24,000 bases of DNA from assembly GCA_937941715.1 (NCBI GenBank), contig CALDGX010000113.1, positions 1 to 24,000 on the forward strand. Reading direction: 5' to 3'. The notes beneath the pieces were generated by a model. That model saw only the letters and a list, made by a program, of their open reading frames with translations, made no database searches and was not told where the DNA came from. How positions within the stretch are numbered: the stretch's first letter is position 1; each line of letters starts with the position of its first letter. The DNA comes from an uncultured Chloracidobacterium sp. (GTDB lineage Bacteria; Acidobacteriota; Blastocatellia; Pyrinomonadales; Pyrinomonadaceae). Below are positions 1 to 9,350 of this stretch, in pieces. A program made the position numbers and the translations under genes.

Positions 1-59
1 CGGTGCCCGTTAAACTGCCCAAACGTCCGGCCGATCCGGTCAAGGTGCCGAAGAATTAA
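1..59 (+). CDS. C-terminal end of an unidentified protein (5' partial)
   Basis: The open frame entering from the left edge encodes only the last 18 residues, rich in Pro, Lys and Val (VPVKLPKRPADPVKVPKN), and ends in TAA at 57-59. A Lys/Pro-rich tail of this type is common at the end of secreted or membrane-anchored proteins, but nothing here identifies the family. It is followed by 49 nt before the next start codon. The frame was chosen because it is open from the edge and the adjacent gene is on the same strand; with so little sequence the call is tentative. Confidence 0.4.
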   Translation, partial: VPVKLPKRPADPVKVPKN

Positions 60-108
60 GCCGGGGCGACGATGAGTTGTTTGTTGACAGTTTTTGCTCC
101 CATTGATT

Positions 109-1080
109 ATGAGAAGTTATCTAATTATCGCTGTGGTTGTTTTGAGTTCGGTTCTCGCTGGATTCTCTCAAACTCCGCAGAACACGGCCCCGGTAAAGTG
201 GGAACGTTATGGTGTTTCCGGGACGACAATATCGCTTTTGCTACCCAAACTGCCGATCCGGATCGATTCGAATGATCCGTGTTCGGAACGAAAGCTTTCC
301 ACCTATTGGGCGTACGCCGAGAACGCCGCATACATGGTCAGGGTTGTTACTAAGCAATCGGGCGAAAATTCGTTTTGCGGGGTGACCCGCAAATTCGGGA
401 AAGAACTGTTCGAGGACGAGATGCGCACGTTCGCGGCTGTGAAAGACATTGTTCTCGGAATCCGAGATATTGGAGAGTATCGACAAGTGCGTACTTTCTC
501 AACGCCCTTTCACAAGAAATATGTTTTCGACGAGGTTTCGAAGGGGCGATGGATCGAGCTTGATATCCTGTCACGAAGCGATGACAGTGAAAGGGAGAAG
601 AGTTTTATTTCGTCGCTCGACCTGAGTGGCAAAGAGAAAGGTCTCGATATACGAGACGGAGCAAGCGTGACGCTCGGTGATCCATACGATCCTCCCTCAT
701 CGGCGGATTCCGCTATGGCCAGCGACGCGACCAAGGTAGTCGCCGGGCAAGGCAGTGGGCAGGGTAACGGACAAGGAGATAATCCCGCGGCAAATTCGGC
801 AGCGGCATCGCCATTGACGCCGATGGTGATAACGGCGAAACCCCCTACCAGGTTTACGGATCTGGCTCGTGAGAAGAAGGTCCAGGGCAAGGTTGCTCTG
901 CGAGTAACGTTTCTTCCAAACGGGTCGGTTGGCAATATCTCTGTGGTTGAGGCATTACCTTATGGTTTGACTGAACAGTGTATTTCGGTCGCGCGAAAGA
1001 TCGTATTTTTGCCGGCTCGTATTAAGGATGTAAATGTGGCGGTCACAAAACAGGTTGAATACACATTTAAGATTTACTAG
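109..1080 (+). CDS. Secreted protein with C-terminal TonB domain
   Basis: This encodes 323 residues from the ATG at 109. A TTG five codons upstream (94) also opens the frame, but the ATG directly precedes a clean signal peptide (MRSYLIIAVVVLSSVLAGFSQ). The middle section, about residues 25-200, has no family I recognise. A Gly/Gln/Asn-rich spacer (GQGSGQGNGQGD) follows. The last 85 residues match the TonB C-terminal fold: a PP-x-F-TDLAR-x-KKVQGKV-x-LRVTF-x-PNGSV pattern, then the helix and final beta strand ending VEYTFKIY. Classical TonB is anchored by an uncleaved N-terminal helix and links ExbBD to outer-membrane receptors. Here the domain sits on what looks like an exported periplasmic protein, so a true energy-transducing role is uncertain. 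The DNA is noticeably more AT-rich than the genes downstream. It ends 5 nt before the ABC ATPase gene, so the two may be co-transcribed. Confidence 0.8.
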   Translation: MRSYLIIAVVVLSSVLAGFSQTPQNTAPVKWERYGVSGTTISLLLPKLPIRIDSNDPCSERKLSTYWAYAENAAYMVRVVTKQSGENSFCGVTRKFGKELFEDEMRTFAAVKDIVLGIRDIGEYRQVRTFSTPFHKKYVFDEVSKGRWIELDILSRSDDSEREKSFISSLDLSGKEKGLDIRDGASVTLGDPYDPPSSADSAMASDATKVVAGQGSGQGNGQGDNPAANSAAASPLTPMVITAKPPTRFTDLAREKKVQGKVALRVTFLPNGSVGNISVVEALPYGLTEQCISVARKIVFLPARIKDVNVAVTKQVEYTFKIY

Positions 1081-1085
1081 ATAAG

Positions 1086-2111
1086 ATGTCCGAATTACTC
1101 GAAGTCAAAGACCTCCAAACCCATTTTCCGACGCGCGCCGGGCTCGTGAGGTCGGTCGACGGCGTCAGCTTCGAGATCGGCGAGGGCGAGCTGCTCGGGC
1201 TGGTTGGCGAGTCGGGCTGCGGCAAATCGATCACGGCGCTCTCGATCATGCGGCTGATCTCGCCGCCGGGCAAGATCGTCGGCGGTTCGATCAAATTCAA
1301 GGGCGGGGAACTCACGACCGCCGGCGAAGAACGCCTACGGGCGATCCGCGGCAACGACATCGCGATGATCTTTCAGGACCCGATGACGTCGCTCAACCCG
1401 GTCTTTACGGTCGGCGAACAGATCGCCGAGGCTCTTCGGCTCCACCGCAAACTCGATAAAAAGGCGGCCTGGAAGGCGGCGATCGACGCTATGCGCGAGG
1501 TGGCGATACCATCGCCTGAGCGGCGGGCCAATGACTATCCGCATCAGCTTTCGGGCGGAATGCGGCAGCGTGTGATGATCGCGATGGCTCTCGCGTGCGA
1601 CCCCGAACTGCTCATAGCCGACGAACCGACTACGGCGCTCGATGTGACCATACAGGCGCAGATCCTCGAGCTTCTGGACGGGCTTCGGGTCAGCCGAAAG
1701 CTCGCTGTACTTCTGATCACGCACGATCTTGGCGTGGTGGCTGAGGTGGCCGATCGCGTTTGCGTGATGTACACCGGCAAGATCGTCGAGGAATCAAGCG
1801 TCGAAGAGCTTTTTGCCGACCCCAAACACCCGTACACGCGGGGGCTATTGCGGTCGGTGCCCAAATTGTCCGAGGCCGGTTCGGCCAAGACCGAACGCCT
1901 TAAGACCATCGACGGTACCGTGCCTTCGCCGACCGATCTGCCAAAGGGCTGTCATTTCGCTCCACGGTGCGAAGATCGGTTTGACGCTTGCTTTGCCGCA
2001 CCGGTGCCGCTGATCGAATTGTCGGACGAGACCAGTGTCCGGTGCCTGTTATTTGACGAGACACACAAATTCAAGGCGGCGCGTCAGCGTATTTTGGCCG
2101 AATCGGCCTGA
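1086..2111 (+). CDS. Peptide ABC transporter ATPase, DppD/OppD type
   Basis: A 341-residue cytoplasmic ATPase of the di-/oligopeptide importer family. Visible motifs are Walker A GESGCGKS (41-48), Q-loop FQDPMTSLNP (from 96), signature LSGGMRQR (155-162), Walker B LLIADEP with the following TTALD, and the switch histidine in ITHDLGVV (211-218). The C-terminal oligopeptide-transporter domain is present (HPYTRGLLRSVPKL) and carries a cysteine set C289-x5-C295-x6-C302-x17-C320. In the family this C-terminal region can bind an iron-sulfur cluster, as described for mycobacterial DppD. The next gene encodes the partner DppF/OppF subunit 6 nt downstream, and the two would form the heterodimeric motor. 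No permease or substrate-binding protein gene is in the window, so the substrate cannot be stated. Confidence 0.93.
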   Translation: MSELLEVKDLQTHFPTRAGLVRSVDGVSFEIGEGELLGLVGESGCGKSITALSIMRLISPPGKIVGGSIKFKGGELTTAGEERLRAIRGNDIAMIFQDPMTSLNPVFTVGEQIAEALRLHRKLDKKAAWKAAIDAMREVAIPSPERRANDYPHQLSGGMRQRVMIAMALACDPELLIADEPTTALDVTIQAQILELLDGLRVSRKLAVLLITHDLGVVAEVADRVCVMYTGKIVEESSVEELFADPKHPYTRGLLRSVPKLSEAGSAKTERLKTIDGTVPSPTDLPKGCHFAPRCEDRFDACFAAPVPLIELSDETSVRCLLFDETHKFKAARQRILAESA

Positions 2112-2117
2112 TCGATA

Positions 2118-3101
2118 ATGGAACCTGCGACACCACAGATAAGATCACAGCGGCTGGTTGACGTGCGTAATCTCGTCAAGCACTTTCCCGTCGAAAACAG
2201 CGACGACGTCGTCCAGGCGGTCGATGATGTATCGTTTGATATCATCGGCGGCGAGACGCTCGGGTTGGTCGGCGAGTCGGGCTGCGGCAAATCGACCGTC
2301 GGCCGCTGCATCCTGCGTCTTCACGAGCCGACCGCCGGTGAGGTGCTGTTTGAGGGAAAGAACATCATCGGGCTGCCGAATTCGGAAATGCAGGCTCTTC
2401 GGCGCGAAATGCAGATCATCTTTCAGGACCCGTACGCGAGCCTCAATCCGCGATTGAGCATCCGCTCGATCATTTCCGAGCCGCTCAAGATACACGGCAT
2501 CGGGTCGCGCAGCGAGCAGGACGAACGCGTCGCCGACCTGCTCAAAAGAGTCGGGCTTGATCCCAAATATGCCGACCGCTATCCGCACGAATTTTCCGGC
2601 GGCCAGCGGCAGCGTATCGGTATCGCCCGGGCGTTAGCCTTAAATCCGAAGCTCATCATCTGCGACGAACCTGTTTCGGCACTCGACGTTTCGGTGCAGG
2701 CACAGGTCGTCAACCTCCTGCAGGACCTGCAGGACGAATTTGGGCTGACGTATCTTTTCATATCGCACGGGCTCGCGGTTGTCGAGCACATCTCGGACCG
2801 CGTCGCGGTGATGTATCTCGGCAAGATCGTCGAGATCTGCGAGGCTCGCGAACTTTACGAAATGCCGCTGCATCCGTACACCAAGGCTCTGCTGTCGGCT
2901 ATACCGCTGCCCGACCCGACACAAAAGCGCGAACGCATAGTACTGACGGGTGACGTGCCGACCCCGATCAATCCGCCGTCGGGCTGCCGCTTTCGCGCCC
3001 GATGCCCGCTCGCTATTGACGAATGTGCGTCCGTTTCACCTGAACTTAGGGAGATCGCTCCCGGGCATTTCGCCGCGTGCATTCGCGTCGAGGGCTATTG
3101 A
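2118..3101 (+). CDS. Peptide ABC transporter ATPase, DppF/OppF type
   Basis: A 327-residue partner ATPase of the preceding DppD-type protein. It has Walker A GESGCGKS (52-59), Q-loop FQDPYASLNP (from 102), signature FSGGQRQR (159-166), Walker B LIICDEP followed by VSALD, and an H-loop that reads ISHGLAVV (215-222). The switch histidine H217 is present, but the usual Asp after it is Gly. The C-terminal domain begins HPYTKALLSAIP and ends with a cysteine set C290-x5-C296-x6-C303-x17-C321, the same spacing as in the partner. The pair belongs to the peptide/nickel importer class; the partner permeases are probably encoded elsewhere or further upstream. The gene ends 93 nt before the Yip1-like gene. 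Confidence 0.93.
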   Translation: MEPATPQIRSQRLVDVRNLVKHFPVENSDDVVQAVDDVSFDIIGGETLGLVGESGCGKSTVGRCILRLHEPTAGEVLFEGKNIIGLPNSEMQALRREMQIIFQDPYASLNPRLSIRSIISEPLKIHGIGSRSEQDERVADLLKRVGLDPKYADRYPHEFSGGQRQRIGIARALALNPKLIICDEPVSALDVSVQAQVVNLLQDLQDEFGLTYLFISHGLAVVEHISDRVAVMYLGKIVEICEARELYEMPLHPYTKALLSAIPLPDPTQKRERIVLTGDVPTPINPPSGCRFRARCPLAIDECASVSPELREIAPGHFAACIRVEGY

Positions 3102-3194
3102 GCGTCCATTGCCGCCGAAATCTGAAACTCGCGTCGCCAAAGGGTCGTATTCGTAGTTGTCTTACTTAAAATTGATTCTCTGTTGAGGAAAATT

Positions 3195-4118
3195 ATGAAT
3201 CGTATTGCTGGAATAGTGGTCGCGGCGATCGGCTTTGTCATCGCCGTCATGAGTGTTCTCAAAGTCGTTCCCGGCATCACCTCGACGGGTGTGATGCTCA
3301 TCATACTCGGCGGGCTCGTCATCGGGCTCAGCTTTGTTTCCGCGCCCGACCCGGGCGACACCGAGCGGATGTCGACGCCCTCGTCGCTAATCAACATATT
3401 TCTGTCGCCGGGCGAAGTGTTTCAGAATCTTCGCCGTCATCCGCGATGGCTGGTTGCGGCGCTCATTATGACGCTGATGTCGGCGACGTTCTCGAACCTG
3501 TTCCTCTATCGCCTGACACCCGAGCGGGTAACGAATTTTGCGATAGACAAGACGCTCGAGATGCCGATGATGAACGACGACGCCCGAAAACAGGTCGAAG
3601 CGGGCCGCCCCGCGGCACTCGCTGACGCCAGGAATCCGGTAACCCGTGCCGGGCAGGCCGTCGGCGGCTTTGCGTGGGCGATTATCGGGTATTCTCTGCT
3701 GGCGGGCATCTTTTTGCTCTTCGCTCTGGCGATGGGCGGTAAGATCAACTTTTTCCAGGCGTTCTCGATCGCGGTTTACGCTAATTTTCCTATCGCCGTG
3801 ATACGGTTCATTCTCAACACGGTGTTGCTGTTCATCAAAGACCCAACCGATATTCACCCGATAACCGGCCAGTCGTCGTTGATCCAGGACAATCTCAGTT
3901 TTCTGGTCGTCCCGGCCGAACATCCGGTCATTTACACGTTTCTGGCGACGATCAGCATACTCGGTATCTATTGGATCTGGATGAACGCGACCGGCCTCAA
4001 GAACGGCGGCGAGCGTGTCACGGGCACGACCGGTTGGGCGGCGTCGCTGTCGGTATACGGATTGTTGATGATGCTGGCGGTCTCGATGGCGGCACTGTTT
4101 CCGGGATTTATCGGCTAG
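3195..4118 (+). CDS. Yip1-like multi-pass membrane protein
   Basis: This encodes about 307 residues from the ATG at 3195, chosen over the TTG at 3183 because GAGGAAA (3185-3191) makes a good ribosome-binding site at the right distance. Two hydrophobic segments lie in the first 55 residues. A linker containing SLINIFLSPGEVFQNLRRHPRW follows, the recurring entry motif of bacterial Yip1-domain proteins (IF-x-SP-x-E-F/V-x-x-L-x-x-x-P-x-W). After it come at least four further membrane segments. The function of bacterial Yip1-domain proteins is not established. The gene is likely transcribed alone or with the upstream ATPase pair and ends at a convincing terminator. Confidence 0.75.
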   Translation: MNRIAGIVVAAIGFVIAVMSVLKVVPGITSTGVMLIILGGLVIGLSFVSAPDPGDTERMSTPSSLINIFLSPGEVFQNLRRHPRWLVAALIMTLMSATFSNLFLYRLTPERVTNFAIDKTLEMPMMNDDARKQVEAGRPAALADARNPVTRAGQAVGGFAWAIIGYSLLAGIFLLFALAMGGKINFFQAFSIAVYANFPIAVIRFILNTVLLFIKDPTDIHPITGQSSLIQDNLSFLVVPAEHPVIYTFLATISILGIYWIWMNATGLKNGGERVTGTTGWAASLSVYGLLMMLAVSMAALFPGFIG

Positions 4119-4134
4119 GGCCGGCATAGTTGGG

Positions 4135-4157
4135 TCAAAGGCCCGGGCGGCCTTTGA
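4135..4157. repeat. Perfect hairpin in the convergent intergenic region
   Basis: A 9-bp perfect inverted repeat, TCAAAGGCC and its complement GGCCTTTGA, encloses a 5-nt loop, CGGGC. There is no T-run directly after it on either strand. It lies 8 bp before the terminator at 4165-4202. It would be the second hairpin met by transcription coming from the minus-strand operon, so it may act as a backup or bidirectional termination or 3'-end protection structure. Confidence 0.5.
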
Positions 4158-4164
4158 ATATAAG

Positions 4165-4202
4165 AATGACGCGGATATCAAACCGATAGCCGCGTCATTT
4201 TT
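4165..4202 (+). terminator. Rho-independent terminator between convergent operons
   Basis: A 10-bp perfect stem AATGACGCGG / CCGCGTCATT (4165-4174 and 4190-4199) encloses a 15-nt loop. The loop can add four more pairs (TATC/GATA). The stem ends in five T residues on the plus strand. It fits the end of the Yip1-like gene. On the minus strand the same stem is followed only by CTTATATTC, so it is a weaker terminator for the export operon. Confidence 0.85.
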
Positions 4203-4220
4203 GTTAACCGATGTAGTCTT

Positions 4221-5483
4221 CTATTCGTATCTAAGCGATTCGATAGGGTCGAGCCGTGCGGCCTTCCACGCGGGAAACAGCCCGAAAGCCAGCCCGATCC
4301 CCACACTGGCGACAAAACCCGCTATGGGTGCCCACAACGGCACGTATGAGGGCAGGAACAGCCGAACCAGCAGCGTCAGCAGCCACCCGATCAACAATCC
4401 GACCACGCCGCCAAAACCCGTAAGGGTCGCCGCCTCGATCAAAAACTGCAGCAGGATATCGTTTTGACGTGCGCCGATCGCCTTGCGGATGCCGATCTCG
4501 CGGGTGCGTTCCGTAACCGAGACCAGCATGATATTCATCACGCCGATGCCGCCAATCATCAAACCGACCGACGAGATCACCACCATCGCGATAAATACGC
4601 CGTTGGTGATCGCTGCGAACTGATCGATGATACTCGCGGCCGTTTCCATCGAAAAGTTGTTCTTTTCGCCGTATTTCACCTGCCGCCTGATGCGGAGGAC
4701 GTCCTGGACCTCGTCCTTAGCCTTTTCGAGCTGGCCGTCCTTGGCGATCGCGAGGATAAAGAGGTCGTCGGCGTTTGGTTTGAGCTTGAGGGCCGCTCCC
4801 ATCGGCATATAGATAACGTTTGACTGGTCATTATTACCGCCGCCGCCACCGAAGAGCTGCTCGCGCTTTTGCAGCAGGCCGATGATCCTGAATTCCGAGC
4901 CGCCGATCTCGATCGTTTCGCCGATCGGCGATGAGTTAGGGAAATACGCGTCGCGGACCGAATCGCCGACCACACATACGTTCGTCTTGGTGTCGTTTTC
5001 GGCGGTCGAGAACCAGCGTCCGTCGACCAGCACCTCGCCCGGCGCCTTTTCCGCATCGGGCAGCGTGCCCTGCAGCTGCACCGACGATGACGTTTTGCCG
5101 TTCTTGCCGGTGACGTTTATCTTTTGGCCGAAAAAGTTGTTGGTGATGTTCAGGTACGGCACGGCCGCGTTGATCGAACGAAGATTGGAGATCGCGGCCG
5201 CGTCCTCCATCGTCAGCGGCTTGCGCATACGCTCTTCGCGGGTCGGCGAACTCGTGCGGATGCCGATATCCATCTTGTAAAGAAAGATCGACGTCGTGCC
5301 GAACGATTCTACCTGCTTTTCGACCGCCACCTTGATGCCGCTTATCAGCGACGAGATCAGCATCACGGTAATGACACCGATGACCACGCCGATAATGGTC
5401 AGAAACGAGCGCAGCTTATTGCTCCGCAGCGTATCGAACGCCATCTTGAAATTCTCGTAAAATGAACTTGTCGCGACGATCAT
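4221..5483 (-). CDS. MacB/FtsX-type ABC permease (fourth of four)
   Basis: A 420-residue permease with the MacB topology. One N-terminal membrane helix follows the amphipathic start FKMAFDTLRSNKLRSF. A large periplasmic domain covers roughly residues 45-290, and three C-terminal membrane helices follow. The FtsX-type core MNIMLVSVTERTREIGIRKAIGA is intact; it contains the helix that contacts the ATPase. The protein ends in the family signature FPAWKAARLDPIESLRYE. Unlike E. coli MacB it has no fused nucleotide-binding domain, so it must use a separate ATPase, most simply the one encoded upstream at 10052-10792. The periplasmic domain has a local GGGGGNND loop absent from the other three. It starts 4 nt after the preceding permease and is last in the operon. 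Confidence 0.9.
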   Translation of the reverse strand: MIVATSSFYENFKMAFDTLRSNKLRSFLTIIGVVIGVITVMLISSLISGIKVAVEKQVESFGTTSIFLYKMDIGIRTSSPTREERMRKPLTMEDAAAISNLRSINAAVPYLNITNNFFGQKINVTGKNGKTSSSVQLQGTLPDAEKAPGEVLVDGRWFSTAENDTKTNVCVVGDSVRDAYFPNSSPIGETIEIGGSEFRIIGLLQKREQLFGGGGGNNDQSNVIYMPMGAALKLKPNADDLFILAIAKDGQLEKAKDEVQDVLRIRRQVKYGEKNNFSMETAASIIDQFAAITNGVFIAMVVISSVGLMIGGIGVMNIMLVSVTERTREIGIRKAIGARQNDILLQFLIEAATLTGFGGVVGLLIGWLLTLLVRLFLPSYVPLWAPIAGFVASVGIGLAFGLFPAWKAARLDPIESLRYE

Positions 5484-5487
5484 CGTA

Positions 5488-6723
<1,236 letters not shown>

Positions 6724-6733
6724 CAGCCTTCTA

Positions 6734-6768
6734 GCTTAACTAAGTCAAGCGATTGTTACGAGTTAAGC
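6734..6768. repeat. Inverted repeat in the leader of the third permease gene
   Basis: An 8-bp perfect inverted repeat, GCTTAACT (6734-6741) and AGTTAAGC (6761-6768), has a 19-nt loop. It lies 11 nt upstream of the ATG at 6723 on the minus strand. No T-run follows on either strand, so it does not look like a simple terminator. An mRNA processing site, a translational control element or an operator are all possible. Confidence 0.4.
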
Positions 6769-6797
6769 GGGCGAAAAGTTTCGTGTCGCGGCCGAAC

Positions 6798-8042
6798 TTA
6801 TTCGAACCTGAGAGCCTCGATCGGGTCGAGTTTTGAGGCCTTCCAGGCAGGGAATACGCCAAAGACGACGCCGACGCCGGCCGAGGCCGCGAGCCCCAGC
6901 AGGATCGCCCACAACGGGATATATGCCGGCAGCGGTGAATAGGCGTTTATGAACAAACTGACGACCTCGCCGATCGCCACCCCGAATGCACCGCCTATCG
7001 CGGTAAGCACGACCGCCTCGATCAGGAACTGTACCAGAATGCTCGCTCTCGTTGCTCCGACGGCTTTCCGAATGCCGATCTCCTTAGTTCGTTCGGTGAC
7101 CGAGACGAGCATTATATTCATCACGCCGATGCCGCCGATCATCAACGCAACGGCCGAGACTGCGGTCAATACGAGATACGTCGCACCCGTCAGCTGATTG
7201 TAAATATCGAGCAAAGCGTCCTGCGACGACATTCCGAAATTGTCCTTTTCGCCCGGTTTCACGCCTCGCCGCGTCCGGAGTATGTCGCGGGCGTCGTCCA
7301 TCGTCTGTTTGACGTCGGCGCGTGTTCGCGGCCTGATCACCATCACAAATACGCTCTGCGGCTGTTCGAGCCGCGGGTAGAACTTTTGTGCCGTCGAAAG
7401 CGGTATAAAGGCGATATTGTCCCGCGATTGGCCAAAAAACGATCCGAGCAGGCTCATCACGCCGACCACCCTGAAGGGATTGCCGTCGATCCTGACCTCG
7501 GCACCGATCGGGTCCTCGCCGTTCTCGAACAACGCTTTGACAAGGTCCTGTCCGAGGACGACGACGTTCGTCCGCTCGGCCATATCGACATCGAGAATGA
7601 AGCGGCCGTAGCCGATGTACTGTGAGTGCGTAAATTCGTAATACGGCGTGGCCCCGATCAGGATCGGCGTGTCGGACTGCTTCTCCTTATAGCGGATGGT
7701 GACGGCGAGTTCGCGTTGGATCGGCGACACGCCGACAGCGGTCGGGACACCAGCCCTCAGCGCGTCCGCGTCCTCGATGGTCAACTCCTTTCGCTGACGC
7801 TCTTCCTGCCCGGGCGGTTTGCCGAAACTCGCGTCAAACTTGGCGACGAAGATCGTATTGGACCCGAGCGATTCGATCTGTTCGGCAAATGCCTTGTTGA
7901 GCCCCTGTATGATCGAGACCATTGCGAGTATCGTGATGACACCGACCGCGACGCCGAGTATCGTCAGCGCCGAACGGAGTTTATTTTCCCGCAGGGTGTC
8001 GAGGGCCATCACGGCCGATTCGCGTATTGAGTCGATCTTCAT
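6798..8042 (-). CDS. MacB/FtsX-type ABC permease (second of four)
   Basis: A 414-residue permease with the same architecture. The N-terminal entry is VMALDTLRENKLRSALTILGVAVGV, followed by a periplasmic MacB domain and three C-terminal helices with MNIMLVSVTERTKEIGIRKAVGA. The ending is FPAWKASKLDPIEALRFE. It lacks an ATPase domain. It begins 3 nt after the stop of the preceding permease, indicating tight co-translation. The periplasmic domain differs substantially from the other three while the membrane core is conserved. That pattern would fit divergence of cargo or partner recognition with retention of the shared motor. Confidence 0.9.
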   Translation of the reverse strand: MKIDSIRESAVMALDTLRENKLRSALTILGVAVGVITILAMVSIIQGLNKAFAEQIESLGSNTIFVAKFDASFGKPPGQEERQRKELTIEDADALRAGVPTAVGVSPIQRELAVTIRYKEKQSDTPILIGATPYYEFTHSQYIGYGRFILDVDMAERTNVVVLGQDLVKALFENGEDPIGAEVRIDGNPFRVVGVMSLLGSFFGQSRDNIAFIPLSTAQKFYPRLEQPQSVFVMVIRPRTRADVKQTMDDARDILRTRRGVKPGEKDNFGMSSQDALLDIYNQLTGATYLVLTAVSAVALMIGGIGVMNIMLVSVTERTKEIGIRKAVGATRASILVQFLIEAVVLTAIGGAFGVAIGEVVSLFINAYSPLPAYIPLWAILLGLAASAGVGVVFGVFPAWKASKLDPIEALRFE

Positions 8043-8045
8043 CTT

Positions 8046-9299
8046 CTAGTCATTTCGCATCGCCTCGATCGGGTCGAGCTTGGCGGCTTTCATTGCGGGA
8101 TACGAGCCGCTAATGATACCGACAATGGCCGAAACGCCGACGCCCATTATCGCAGAGCTCGCGCGGATCGACACCGGGAAACCCATCACCAGCGACAGGA
8201 GGAACGCCAACCCGTACCCGGCGATCACCCCGAGCGTGCCGCCGAGCACGGTCACGGCGACAGCCTCGATCAGAAATTGCAGCATGATGTCGCTGCGGCG
8301 GGCGCCGACGGCCTTGCGAAGGCCGATCTCGCGCGTGCGCTCGGTCACGGAGACGAGCATGATATTCATCACGACGATGCCGCCGACCACCAATGAAACG
8401 GCGGCGACGGCCAGCGTCGCGGCGTAAATTCCTGAGGTCGCACTGCCGTAGATCGACAGAAAGGCGTCCTGCGATTCGACCGTAACGCCGTCATCTTCGT
8501 CGCCGAAGGCCTTACCGCGGCGGTTGCGCATGATCGACCGTACCTCGTCCTTGGCCGCCTCAAAATCGACGGCGTCGGCCACCTGCACGTGGACGGTTAT
8601 CGAGTTTCGGGCACCGAACATCCGCTGGCCGGCCTCGAACGGAAAATATACGAAGTTATCCCTTGAGAAGCCGAGCACCTTGCCGAATGGCGAAGCCACG
8701 CCGACCACCGTGAAGGGGATGCCGTTGACGCGCAGCTCCTCGCCGACGACCGCGTCGGGCGATCTGCCGTCAAAGAGGTTGTCGAGCAGGTCGGTGCCGA
8801 TAACGCACACCGAGCGGCCGCTGACGCCTTCCTGATCGGTCCAGCGGCGGCCTGATTGGATCGTCACATTCTCGATGTCAAACATCGAGGGCGTCAGCCC
8901 GCGGAGCGACACTCCCTCAGACTTGTTGTTGGCAAACTTAACGAGGCCCATGCCGTTGAGAGCCATTCCCACGCGGTCACAGGTGCGGCAGAGGCGCCTT
9001 ATCGCGTCGGCGTCTTCGGTGGTGACGTCGCGCCGGCGGTTGAATTTGATAAGGTCTTCGCGTGAGGTGATGACGAGCGGCCGTTTGGACACGCTGAAAG
9101 CGGTCGAACCCTGCGATGAGAAGGCGGTCGAGACCGTCGTGTCGAGGCCGCTGATGATCGTGACCACCGCGATGACCGACGTCACGCCGACGATCACGCC
9201 AAGGAGCGTCAAAAGTGTACGGAGCTTATTGGCACGCAAACTGAGCAATGCCAGTTTGAATGATTCCTTTAGCAGAAGGATCGTCCCGTAAAATCTCAC
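8046..9299 (-). CDS. MacB/FtsX-type ABC permease (first of four)
   Basis: A 417-residue permease beginning at a GTG (9297-9299) preceded by GAGG. The N-terminal entry is FKLALLSLRANKLRTLLTLLGVIVGV. A MacB-type periplasmic domain follows, with a local cysteine pair in RRLCRTCDRVG. The C-terminal core is MNIMLVSVTERTREIGLRKAVGA and the chain ends YPAMKAAKLDPIEAMRND. It lacks a nucleotide-binding domain. It lies 51 nt downstream of the seven-segment membrane protein and 3 nt upstream of the next permease. A perfect TATAAT overlaps the leader, so an internal promoter close to the start codon is possible. In that case translation might begin from a very short leader or from a codon slightly downstream. 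Confidence 0.88.
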   Translation of the reverse strand: MRFYGTILLLKESFKLALLSLRANKLRTLLTLLGVIVGVTSVIAVVTIISGLDTTVSTAFSSQGSTAFSVSKRPLVITSREDLIKFNRRRDVTTEDADAIRRLCRTCDRVGMALNGMGLVKFANNKSEGVSLRGLTPSMFDIENVTIQSGRRWTDQEGVSGRSVCVIGTDLLDNLFDGRSPDAVVGEELRVNGIPFTVVGVASPFGKVLGFSRDNFVYFPFEAGQRMFGARNSITVHVQVADAVDFEAAKDEVRSIMRNRRGKAFGDEDDGVTVESQDAFLSIYGSATSGIYAATLAVAAVSLVVGGIVVMNIMLVSVTERTREIGLRKAVGARRSDIMLQFLIEAVAVTVLGGTLGVIAGYGLAFLLSLVMGFPVSIRASSAIMGVGVSAIVGIISGSYPAMKAAKLDPIEAMRND

Positions 9300-9308
9300 A
9301 CTGCCTCA

Positions 9309-9314
9309 ATTATA
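9309..9314 (-). promoter_or_regulatory. Possible internal -10 box before the first permease
   Basis: The minus strand reads TATAAT, a perfect -10 hexamer, 9 nt upstream of the GTG start. I see no good -35 hexamer 16-18 nt further upstream and no extended TGn. The predicted transcript would have almost no leader and would lose the GAGG ribosome-binding site. It may simply be chance in a short AT-rich gap. Confidence 0.2.
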
Positions 9315-9350
9315 ACTCACTTCCGGCAGAGAGATATGCCGTCAGCGGGT

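Noticed and set aside
84..110. Possible promoter TTGACA (84-89) upstream of the TonB_C gene
   Set aside because: The best -10 candidate, GATTAT at 105-110, has a 15-nt spacer and would start transcription after the ATG at 109, so it does not fit the gene start supported by the signal peptide.
3387..4181. Minus-strand open frame of 264 codons opposite the Yip1-like gene
   Set aside because: Its sequence is rich in Arg, Gln and Asp with no domain, and it crosses the terminator hairpin; the plus-strand gene has a ribosome-binding site and clear membrane segments.
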